The translations under genes were made by a program, and so were the position numbers. A stretch of DNA of 64,000 nt from Henckelia pumila (taxonomy: Eukaryota > Streptophyta > Magnoliopsida > Lamiales > Gesneriaceae), in the NCBI RefSeq assembly GCF_033568475.1, contig NC_133123.1:4650001-4714000 (forward strand), written 5' to 3'. Within the stretch, counting starts at the first letter, position 1. Every line of letters begins with the position of its first letter. The notes under the pieces were generated by a model, which saw only the letters and a program-made list of their open reading frames with translations, ran no database searches and was not told where the DNA came from. Below are positions 49,618 to 60,198 of this stretch, one piece after another.

Positions 49618-50208
49618 ATGAGTCTCTCAACGAGTAACCCCAAAAACAGCTCATTGATCAAACATGCGAAGAAGAGGCTGAACCAACAGCAAGTGCAGCT
49701 CCTCGAGTCCAGCTTCGACGCAAGCAAGAAGCTCGACCCGGAGCGCAAGTTCCAGTTGGCGCGGGAACTCGGCGTGCCCCCGAGACAGATCGCCATTTGG
49801 TACCAGAACAAAAGGGCCCGCTGGAAGAGCCAGAGCCTGGAGCTCGACTACAGCTCGCTCGAGTTCCGGCTCCAAGCCGCGTTAGCCGAGAATAAACAAC
49901 TGGAGAAACAAGTGTCCAATCTCCGTGGAGAGCTGAAACGGGCTCAACAAATGCTGTCGGCTTCCTGCACGCCTCAACTACTCAATCAAGCTTGGAATAT
50001 TAATCCTCCGGTTTCTTCTCTGCAGTCCAGTTGCTGCGACGAAGGCGGCGGAAGCTCGAGCCTGAATGACGATGTTGTCTGGTCGGGGAACTGGGCCGCC
50101 GCCGATCCAGCTAATCTGCAGTACGAAGAAGAACTTTATGCATGTTTGATGATGAGTAGTGGCAAGGACTCAAATGAATGGGATCATGAAAACGATTTCT
50201 GGGTATAG
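49618..50208 (+). CDS. HB52: HD-Zip class I transcription factor, ATHB-52 type
   Basis: This is one uninterrupted exon of 196 residues. The homeodomain (about 16-72) contains KKRLNQQQVQLLESSF, LDPERKFQLARELG and IAIWYQNKRARWK; a leucine zipper (about 75-115: LEFRLQAALAENKQLEKQV) follows directly, the mark of HD-Zip proteins. The absence of START and MEKHLA regions makes it class I. The tail has a Cys/Ser-rich part and ends ELYACLMM...FWV, as ATHB-52 ends ELYACF...SWV. Class I proteins dimerise and bind CAATNATTG; ATHB-52 acts in light, ethylene and auxin control of roots. Residue 62 is Tyr in the usual WFQN motif, a change I recall from some relatives. Codons are GC-rich compared with the spacer. 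Gene order fits At5g53980. Confidence 0.94.
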   Translation: MSLSTSNPKNSSLIKHAKKRLNQQQVQLLESSFDASKKLDPERKFQLARELGVPPRQIAIWYQNKRARWKSQSLELDYSSLEFRLQAALAENKQLEKQVSNLRGELKRAQQMLSASCTPQLLNQAWNINPPVSSLQSSCCDEGGGSSSLNDDVVWSGNWAAADPANLQYEEELYACLMMSSGKDSNEWDHENDFWV

Positions 50209-52320
50209 AATTAATTAAGGAAACTCGATTATATATGCATTTTTAATTAATTTCTGGAAATTGTTGATTTTTTAGTATTAGTGTTTTTTTTTTTTTTGTT
50301 GAAATTCGTTATAAATCATTAGCGTTAGCGATTTCAGTCCAATAATATGGGATCGATGCTTATAATTAACAGTGTTTAAAAACTTGTACGTATACGTTAT
50401 ACCCATCATTCGTTATAAATGATTTTCTCTTTAGTGTTATTATTTCGATTTCCAAGAGGAATTCTTTTTTCGTAAATGTGTGTGTATTATAAGTAGGAGT
50501 GAGTTTTCGATATGTTGTACCAAAAATATTGACATAAAAAAAATTCATATCAGTAACCATATCAAAATTTTGATATGAAAAAAATTCATACTGATATGAG
50601 TGATACTGTGATACCGTATAAATACTGAAAAAAAAAATTCGATATATCGAAAAAATGTTTGTATATCGAAAAATTTTCGGTATAATATCTCGATAATTTG
50701 GTATTTTGGTACGGTATGTCAGTCATAATTATTGACAACGGTTAATGATTTTTTTGCTTGTAAGTGAATTTGAATCTGTTAATCTTGATCTGTCGATGAG
50801 AAGAGATTTAGTTTTGAAATCCTTATCCATAATACATAACTAGTTATTGGTTTTTATAAAATAGGTAGGTCCGTAAAATGGATAAATATGATTCTTATAT
50901 AGAGCGAAAAATAATATTTTCTATATTAAAAATAATATTTTTTCGTGGATCAAGAGTTTTTGTGTTGTAAATTATATTAGTTTAATTTGATATATGATAC
51001 ATAACTTATAATTAATAATTAAATTCTCAAATTGATTACTTTTATTAAATACATTTCCTTATGTGCCATGAAAATATATATTTATGATGTAAATTCACGA
51101 AGAAATGTTATTTTCATGTTACCTTGAATTAATTTGTGAGAATATTCTTCATGTATGTATTATATTCATTGTGTTGAAAATAATAATAATAAAAACTAAT
51201 AATTGATGAGGAATTTAATTTATTGAAAACCCTATTAAAGAATGTATAACCTGTGAATGGATTACGATTATATTTAACAAAAAACCTTGTTCCTGTAAAT
51301 GTAAATTTGTGTTTTTGTTGGCTATATATTATTAAAATATATATGATTGATCATCATCTGCCTATATTAATAATAACATGTGTCAAAATTGAATTTTTTA
51401 TTTGAAATATGTATCAATTAAATAATTAGAAATAGTACTCTCATCCACCAATTTGATTATTTATCAGTAGTTATGATACTAAAATATTTTTTACTCATGA
51501 CAATTCTATTTTTAAAACAAATAAAAACAAAATTTCACAGTAGGATATATCATACGTGTGCAACCATTAAATTACAGCAGTGTTAATACTTAGCAATATC
51601 AAATGCGATACAGTAGACATATTAATTAGTAGGTAGCATATCGTCATCGAATTAGATGTCTACATTTTATTTAATTAGATATCTACGTTTTATTTATCTT
51701 TCTCTATATGAAAACATTGTCGTTAAAAAAATTATATAATCGCACGTTTAAATTAGTCGATACCCACCACTACATAACGTTCGAACGAAAGATTGATTTC
51801 ATATAATTAAATTTATCAGTTTTTTTTAGATTCCATTAATAAATCAAAATTTTTGTGAAAAATAACTTGTATTTGACAAAAGCTTTTAAGTGATTGAAGA
51901 TAGCGCCAACATGCACGTATGAGGAATCTGCCATGAAATTTCATGTGCTAGACATTATGAGACCACATCTATTGAAATTTTCAAAAATTGTCGCGACTTA
52001 TAAAATTACAAATATCTATTTACTGATAATATGTCTTCATAAATAAACAACTATACCACCACATCAGAGTTAAAAATTAGTCTAAGATTAAATAGAAGAA
52101 AGATTCATATAGTTTTTCTTTAATATAATAATTATCTTTGTTATAAAAGCGATTGAACCGTGATATTAGTTGTTCGACGGTTTAAAAAATTAGAGTTGCA
52201 TGATTACTCATAACTGTTGGTAAAACGACAAATTTACGGTCTTATAATTAAAAAAAATCAAAATCAATATCGCGAGTTTGATTGATGGGGATTGCAAGAT
52301 ATGTAGTAAATGAGATAGGG

Positions 52321-52659
52321 ATTGTTGGTAGAGGTGTCAAAATGGGCTAGGTCCGTTGGATTGATCCGCTCCGTCATACAAAATAGTTGGGTTGAGTTGA
52401 AAATTTCTCAACCGGACTAAAAAGTGGGCCGGTTCGCCCTGCCTAATGGTAGGTTGCGGGTTGGTCCGCCAAAACTCGTCAAATTACACATAGGTATGTC
52501 GGGTTGGCTCGTTCCGTCACCTAAAATAGGTGGGTTGGGTTTGTGTTTTCTCAACCCGCCTAAAAGATGCAAAGACCGGCCCGACCCGCCTAATGATGGG
52601 TTGTGACGGATTGTGGTTGGCCCGTCTTGCTAGTTCGTTTGGACACCTCTAATTGTTTT
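52321..52659. mobile_element. hAT-like MITE with 'TAGAGGTGTC' ends
   Basis: Body 52329-52651 has 10-bp perfect inverted ends TAGAGGTGTC / GACACCTCTA and imperfect 8-bp flanks ATTGTTGG (52321-52328) and ATTGTTTT (52652-52659). The interior is made of degenerate GGGTTGGCCCGTC-like repeats and is clearly GC-richer than its surroundings. It resembles the widespread plant 'AGGGGTGTCAA' MITEs. Confidence 0.72.
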
Positions 52660-54611
52660 TAACAATTGCGTCTGTTAGGAAATCGATCGAACTTTGATGC
52701 TTTGACTATTATATGAATTAAAATTAAAGATTAAAATTATATTGTTATCATCATTTATAGCTTTTGATAAAGTGACAAATGCTCAACTTTTGAAAAAACA
52801 AATTGCTATAACTTTTAAGAAAATTACAAACGCTCAATTCTGATGTAAGCATGAAATAAGATATATATATATATATATATGTATATGTATCCCTTCTTGA
52901 TCCCCAACTTGCTAGAATCAAGTCGTACCCAAATATTGATGTATTGTATCTGTCGTTGTTGTTTACTTTCTTTAACGCTTCTTGTCAAGTTTTGGTATGC
53001 CAAGTTGGAAAATATTTCTGGCGCCGCCTATCAATTCCCTATATATGTATATATTGTTTGCTATTATTGTATATCAAATCTCGATAAAGTATAAGACAAG
53101 ATCATTAAAATCGTCTTCTATTCATTGCTTAAGCGTGGGACAACTTTATGTTATGGTGTCGTTTTCATTTCAATGTCACGCAATTAATTTATGACATATA
53201 ATTCATACTCTATTAAAAACCTTTCATTAATCAAATCACAATTAAAAATTCTTACCCTTTCCATAAATCCGGGCCAAGATGAAAAGTGATTCTTCGTTTT
53301 TTCACTTTCTTTAAAAATCAAATTTATTTTTTGGTATTTCCTAAAGCCAGTTAGAATACAGATGTATTTTATTTTAAAAAGTGTTTTTTAAGTTGGATTT
53401 TAAAATAATTTTATAAGTAAAAGTTGTAATAATTTTGTGTTTGGATAAATAGATTGAAAGCATTTTTTTTAAGTTGAGTTATAAAAAAAAATTGAAAATT
53501 TATAAATATGAGATTTTGAAAAACATGTAAAAATTATTTTGGCTTGGTTAATTGCTTTTAAAAGTACTACAAATATATTCAAACACATTTGAAATAATTA
53601 AAAAACTTTTAAAAAAACACATTTTTTTTCCTTTTTGACTTCTTAATTCAAACGCACTGATCTTAATCCTAATTTTGTTTATTTTCAGTTTAATTATTTC
53701 AAATCATGAAGTTGATTTCATGTTAATTTTTATTTTTCAAATTCAAATCGAGAAGCCAGTTTCATGTTGATTTTAATTCTTCTGAAGTGATTACGATGTT
53801 TTGGTAAATGAATGAAAACCTTTTGAGACACTCTTACCACCAGTATTTTTATCAAGCACAAAATACCACTAAAATCAGATACAAGATTAAAAAATATTAG
53901 TCTCAGTTAATGTTTGGTATTTTTTTTAAAAAAAAAAAAAACAGTGTTACAAACATTATATGCTTCTGATTTTTTCAAACTTCTTTATCATGTATAAATT
54001 TAATCATTACTTGAAAGTATAATATATTACAAACAAAAAACTAAAAGCTAATTGTAGAACTACCGAGGTGCTGACTTTTTTTGTATTTTATTTTTATCTT
54101 TGCATTTTATTTTTCATTTTATAGGGGCTGACTTTTTTTCTATATATCGACTTTGATGACTTTTACCCTTGCACAATAATATATCGCTACCTATTATCAA
54201 TTTTCAAACAAAGAAATTAATTTCCTAGATCAACACCTGCCAAATGTATAACACTCAAATTTAGCAACCATAAATTCATAAGTACGACCATTTAATAAAT
54301 TGATGTGCTTCAAACATGCATGTTTTCCTTTTGTTATTAATCTCTGTATGCTTATAAATAAATAAATAATTCTAAATTTGCAGTATTTTTGTCATTCTGT
54401 ATTGTATTGTCAACTATGTTAAATGCTACGTGCAAAGCGTGGTAGTTCATTTTCCACGATTCATTAATTATCGGACCAATAAACATAAACATTTTTTTTA
54501 ATTTAAAAATGGGATATCGATTTTTTACTGTAAAATCGATTTATTTATCATTATATTCAATATATTGGCCGGGTGAATTGTTACTAATAAATTTTTTTTT
54601 TTTTTTTTTTT

Positions 54612-54688
54612 GTAGGTTATTGCGTTAGTCCAGGGGTTTACCCAGTGTACACCAAAGGTAGCGACTGCAGGTTTTCACGTCACAAAAA
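54612..54688 (+). mobile_element. SINE fragment, copy 3 (3' end only)
   Basis: TAGGTTATTGCGTTAGTCCA, then GGGGTTTACCCAGTGTACAC and GCGACTGCAGGTTTTCACGT match the tail of the SINE at 4626. It is 5'-truncated and preceded by a run of about 20 T. Confidence 0.8.
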
Positions 54689-55553
54689 AAATAATTTTTT
54701 TAAAAAAATCATATACTATTTTATCTATCAAAATTTTAACAAAATTGAATATTTTTCAAAATTTCAGATTTTTATCATCAATTAAATGAATAAGTTTTGA
54801 TTGAAAATTTTGATTATTTTTTAATGCATGTTAAAATTATTATATTAAAGTTTTGATTAAATAATATAATAATAATAATATCAATTTATGGACAGTTAAT
54901 ATACTCCAAAGTCACTCATTTATGTTATATTTTTTTTCGTCCATTCCAAATATGTAGTCCATTTTTCATATTTAATTTTATATCTTATATATTTACCCAT
55001 ATTAAATTTATATCATTAACTACTTGTATAATTATTTTATTCTATTAAATTTTCATTAAATAAGGATAAAATGAAAAATTGATTCATAAAATTTACTTTA
55101 TCAATTTTTTAATTTGTGTGAAAACACACATTTGCCTATTAATGAGAAAGAGGGGTACAAAAAAAAATTAACGATGACAACCGTCATTAAAAGGTTGGAG
55201 AACATACTAAATATGAAATTTTAATGTTTTATTTAACATTTTAAAAAACCGTGGGAATTAAATATATAAAAATAATATATAATAACTCAAAACCATAATC
55301 GAGATTAAAAGAAGACGTTATAATCAATTCAAATACTTAAATATTGTGGTTTAAATATAATTTCAAGGGCATCAGATTCAAAACTAAATTTTATAAAAAG
55401 GAAATGGAAAAGACTTAACATTTAATCACATGTTTATTTGCTATTTGTTTCGAATATTTAATACGGTATGCTTAAACATTTGTCTTGATAATTCTTTATT
55501 TTTATAAAATTGTCATTTTGACGATAATTTGTTTTCTTCACAAGACAACTTTA

Positions 55554-55600
<47 letters not shown>

Positions 55601-55604
55601 TGTA

Positions 55605-55741
55605 ACATTTATATTATTTTATATATTAATTATTTGTTGACATTTTTGCATTAACTTTATCGCCCAAAAGCAGACATTTATATTATTTTATATATTAATT
55701 ATTTGTCGACATTTTTGCATTAACTTTATCGCCCAAAAGCA
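55605..55741. repeat. 69-bp tandem duplication
   Basis: Units 55605-55673 and 55674-55741 are identical except for one T/C change (TTGTTGAC, TTGTCGAC) near their middle, so the duplication is recent. Confidence 0.93.
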
Positions 55742-55779
55742 CCACCTGTCACATAGATATTGTCCAATGTGATTTCTGA

Positions 55780-55856
55780 CTAACTATTACGTTAGTTCGT
55801 AGAGATTTATCCAATACAAAAAGATAACGACTGTGGATTCTCACATTATAAAAAAA
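55780..55856 (+). mobile_element. SINE fragment, copy 4, decayed
   Basis: ACTATTACGTTAGTTCGTAG and AACGACTGTGGATTCTCACA still align with the tail of copy 1, and an A tail follows. Many changes suggest it is older than the other three. Confidence 0.6.
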
Positions 55857-56335
55857 AACCATTAATCTCGTAGGGGTGCCCTCAATTTAAAAAGCAACCG
55901 TATTCGGGTAGTCTACATCTTTTAGATACCAAATCAAAGTATATATTCAAAATCTTAAGAAATATATATACTAATTAAGTTCATTTAGAGAAACGCCGCC
56001 ACAAATCAAGATATTTGTGTGAAAGGCGGACTGAGTGTCATGTGAGAAAATAAAAACCGAATTAATTAATAATATCCCCATATCGCTTATTCGCTTTTGT
56101 TGTAAATCCAAGTCCAACAACTCACTAGAAGCCGTTATTATTTATTTATTTTACATGTGAGCTCATTTGTTGCCCATGAGAGAATATATATTTGGCTCAT
56201 TATGGATAATTTATTTACAAATATAGTATTTTTTGACGTAAATTTACAATTATAGTATCACCATCTCGTTGTAACATACTATTTTATGCTTTACAATTTA
56301 CATCATTGGTTTACTGAGAAAAACGTGACATAAGA

Positions 56336-57205
56336 ATTTAATCTCACTGTATATATACATATACAATCAACTTACTGATAAAACGTGACACGATAATTCA
56401 TCCCGTATTTAAAAAAAAAAATGTAATTTACGACGTTCAATAAACACTTATTATATTCGATCGTTTTCTGTCGTATATGTATTTGTGATTCAATATACTA
56501 CAAAGTTTTATGTATTATATATATATGTGTGTGTATATGTGTTACGTCTTACACGCATACAAATCTCGTGTAATGAGATTAATGTTTTTAATGCATTAAA
56601 AATTCTCATAATTAAATTGTTTTGATGATTACAAAACTCGGTTAAATTATTATTAACAGTTTCAAGTGAGAAATTTGCAGATTATAATACTTTTGAGTAT
56701 AGACAATATTGGAAGCAAGAACCGATAATCAAAAATTGGGAATAAAAATTCAATGGTTCGAATCTGCCCAGGTTCGGACGATCCGAAGCCCACTTCGGAC
56801 TGTTCGAAGATTTTTACAAAATTAAATAAAGATCGGAGGACAGGCTCGGAGGCTTCGAAGACTACTTCGAACGATCCGAAGACAGTTCGAACGACCCGAA
56901 GATTTTTCATGATTTTAAAATTGCTCGGAGGCACCCTCAGAGGCCACGAAATGCACACTTCGGACGACCCGAAGACATGTTCGGACCATTGAATTCTCAT
57001 TGTATGTATACATGTACAATCGACTTACTGGTAAAACGTGATACGAGAATTCATCCCGTATTTTTTTTAAAAAAAATTTAATTCACAACGTTCAATAAAC
57101 ACTTATTATATTCGATCGTTTTCTGTCGTATATGTATTTGTGATTCAATATACTATAATGTTTTATGTATTATATATATATGTGTGTGTGTGTATATATG
57201 TGTAC
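56336..57205. repeat. direct-repeat pair (about 210 bp) around a palindrome-rich segment
   Basis: The stretch 56336-56545 recurs at 56991-57205, including a perfectly shared run starting CGTTCAATAAACACTTATTA and extending to CAATATACTA. Between them, 56755-56995 carries about six copies of a near-palindrome, TTCGGACGATCCGAAG, in a GC-richer context. No coding domain or primer site is recognised, so I do not assign it to an element class. Confidence 0.75.
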
Positions 57206-57721
57206 TATCAGGGGACAGATCTAGGATTTCGGTCTTGGGGGGCCGCCTACAAGCTAAACACAAGATTTAAAAAAAAAACAAATTAAAGTATTATATTCAA
57301 CTAATTAAACATCAATTATATGTTTCGAACAAATTAATATTTGTACATTAAAGGTATTCGACGTTCATTAGAATTTTTAAAGTTTTTTATGATAATATCA
57401 ATACAAATATTTTTAGCAATTAATTTCAATACATATCATCAATGCATCCAAGAAAAAATCGTCATCTATTTTGCTCTGAAACCTAGTTTTGTTAATATCC
57501 ATGGCTGAAAATGATTTTTTTCTATAATAGTTGTATAGCTTGTTGAAAGTGTAACCACAAACACGATCACTCTAAAAACAAGCTCTTGTATCTCTATGAT
57601 GTCTCATTCTCTTTTATTTATTTAAAATATGTTATTTTATTATTTTAAAAATATATATATGTCTATCTTCAAATATATATATATATATATATAAATTATT
57701 TTATTTTATACTCAATTCATC

Positions 57722-57763
<42 letters not shown>

Positions 57764-58533
57764 TTTTTTCATGCATATTAATAATTTTTTTTAGAAATGT
57801 CAATTGGTAAATAATTTTTCAATGTTATATATCCTTATTTAATGAATACTTATATAGTGTAAAAAAATTATTGAAAGTAATATATATATTTAATGAAAAT
57901 CTCAATTAAATATGAACATATTAATTAAAAAAAGTGGAAAAAATATTATTAATTGTCGTAAAAATCTATAGATTTTAGGGGGAAAAAAAAAGAAAAAGTG
58001 ATTATATATGAAACAACAAGAAAGTGTGAAATTTTAGATGATAAATTTTAAAGATATCAAAAATAATTAAATAGACAAATATTTTAAATATTCGAAGTTG
58101 TTTCTTCAATTAATATGATATCTTCTTCCATTTTATTTGTTATTATAATGTCATTTTATTTTTATAATTTTATAGAATAAATTTTAAAATTTTCAGGAAA
58201 TAAATAACTTATCATTAATTTTAAAAAATAATAATTTAGTTAAAGAAGAAAGGGGGAAATAATAAGAACAAATTATGTATGTGTGATAGAGGAGGAAAAA
58301 AGAAAACAAATAGAGAAGGAGAGGGGAAAAATTAAAATTCAAAACAAGTAGGAGTAGAACCTTGTTAGAAAAGGCACATAAAGGAGCTTTCGCCACTAGC
58401 CTGCAGAAACTTTTGTTATTTTAAAGGGGCCGTTATTATATATACTATGACCTAAAAATATTAAACATATAGTACTAAAAAAAATTAAATTTTTTGGGGG
58501 CGGTCCTATGGTGAATCCGCCCATGTATACTAT
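57201..58533 (-). mobile_element. hAT element relic with transposase C-terminal remnant, 1.3 kb
   Basis: Body 57209-58525 is bounded by CAGGGGACAGATCTAGG and, inverted, CATGGGCGGATTCACC. The flanks TGTACTAT (57201-57208) and TATACTAT (58526-58533) match at seven of eight bases. On the minus strand at about 57520-57415 the sequence encodes SAMDINKTRFQSKIDDDFF and then DALMICIE, and further on NFKNSNERRIPL. This is the hAT C-terminal dimerisation region (compare ERSFSAMKIVKTRLRN and LVVYIE). The rest of the transposase is gone or unrecognisable, so this is an internally deleted descendant of an autonomous element. A (TA)n run at 57727-57762 lies inside. Confidence 0.8.
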
Positions 58534-59199
58534 ATTATTAAATTTGAGAGGATTAGAGTAACTAATTTTAGTGTCTTAGTATGTTCTTAGATAACCAAAA
58601 TTACTTTTTTTTATTTAATAAATAATCATATTTTTTTAATAAATATGTATCTTATTATATAAAACTATCATATACTAATAATCTTTATATTTTTTTCTTT
58701 GTCTAAATAAAAAATTATTATTCAAAATTTGTTTTAGAGTTTTAAATTTTAATACAATCTATAAATTTTAAATGAAAAAAATAAAATAAATATGTATATA
58801 TGTATGTATCTCGTGCATAGAGCTATTTTACCATATTTCGAATTGAATGGTTTTAATAAATTCAATATAGTCAATTAGTCGTTCATCTTCCTACTTTACC
58901 ATATATATTCCGAATTCAATGGTTTTAATAAACTCCCTACAGTAGTTCGTCTTGGTCCCGATCTAGAACTGTTCTCAACAGTTTGTGTAGCCATAAATCC
59001 TATTGTATTCATTGAGATCTGTTGACTTTGTATACCAGTCCGTTGTAAATAAACGATCTTATAATAAGTAAATATCTGTCCGCGAAAACTTAATTTTTTT
59101 GAATTGGTAAACTTGGATAAAAGGTAAATAAATAAATAAGAAGATTTATTCGAACGTTATAAAAAAACAATTTTTTATAAAATTAAAGGTGTTAGTGTA

Positions 59200-59907
59200 T
59201 ACAGTAAAATCTCTCTAAATTAATATCTGATAAATTAATAAACTCTCTAATGTAATTTTTTTTCCAGTCCCAACTTGGACCAATTTATTAAATAAATGAT
59301 CTCAATAAATTAATAAGATAATGATTTTCGAAAAACTCTTATATAAATATTTGATCCCGTCAATATCATAAATTAATAATTTTATAAAATTACAAAATAT
59401 AACTAGTACAAGTTAGTAAAATATGATTCTACTGTTGTTTGTACCTTTCTTGAATTCAGATCTGATTGAATTTCATCTCTAAATTTTCTCATTGCATCCA
59501 AAAGTTCAGATGCTATATTTTCGAATTGTAACGAAAAATTGGGAAGATTTGTTTTCTCTATGAATATTATATTTTATGTAACTAGTTCCAATAATGTATT
59601 ATTCTAAATTTTATCATCAATGAGAATTTTAATTACGTTAGCTACAATTTATTCTAATTTCTAAGTGTTACATTACATTTGTGAACAAATCCATTTTCAC
59701 CCGGATAACATGGAAATATATTTTTAAAAGTAAATATAAGGAAACTCTTAGTGCCACATCAGTTTAATTACTATATATTAGTTAGATCGAACATGTACTA
59801 TTTAAAATAATAAGTTATTAATTTATCCATTAAATAATAACTCTATAAATTAATAAAATTTTATGATGCCAACATTATATTTATTGGTTTATTGAGGTTT
59901 TACTGTA
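59200..59907 (-). mobile_element. Emigrant/Lemi1-like (pogo, Tc1-mariner) relic with transposase remnant
   Basis: Body 59202-59905 has ends CAGTAAAATCTCTCTAAATT and, inverted, CAGTAAAACCTCAATAAACC, close to the Arabidopsis Emigrant end CAGTAAAACCTCTATAAATT. TA dinucleotides flank both sides (59200-59201, 59906-59907), the pogo/mariner target duplication. On the minus strand, about 59520-59410 encodes ELLDAMRKFRDEIQSDLNSR followed by KVQTTVESYF and a stop. This resembles the C terminus of pogo/Tigger-like transposases (KQCTLESFF type). The rest of the gene is missing. Confidence 0.78.
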
Positions 59908-59937
59908 CGTGTTTATAACGAAGACAAATTAAATAAT

Positions 59938-60198
59938 TTAAAATTGAGCTAATTGTTTTTTTTTAAATAAAAAATTTAAAACAAAAATGGAGGTAAATTC
60001 GATGTGACTTGGGCCAATACAAGAGCCCATCAGCCTGGAGAATCCAAGATGGATATTTATCCATATCCAACATTTATATTCATTATCCACAAAAAGAGTC
60101 CAACTTTTTTTGTTTTTGTTTTTTGTTTTAAAAACCAACCAGCATCAAATTTTCCCAGATTCACCATTGTGAATTTGTGACCCATAGTTTTCGCCGCC
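59938..60198 (+). promoter_or_regulatory. short upstream region of the ERI1-like gene
   Basis: Only about 290 bp separate the Emigrant-like relic from the start codon. No TATA box is evident. The transposon therefore sits at the edge of this promoter. Confidence 0.4.

Larger units (their letters stand above)
50209..59937. other. 9.7-kb AT-rich spacer, repeat-rich
   Basis: No host gene is supported. It contains two hAT-like elements, an Emigrant/pogo relic, two SINE fragments, a tandem duplication, a palindrome cluster within a direct-repeat pair and several (TA)n tracts (55560-55597, 57727-57762). A degenerate 'ATACCGAA' type repeat lies at about 50495-50735. The rest is low-complexity sequence. 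Confidence 0.65.

Noticed and set aside
56336-57205. Direct-repeat pair as a small LTR element
   Set aside because: The repeats lack recognisable TG/CA ends, and there is no primer-binding or coding sequence between them, so the class is left open.
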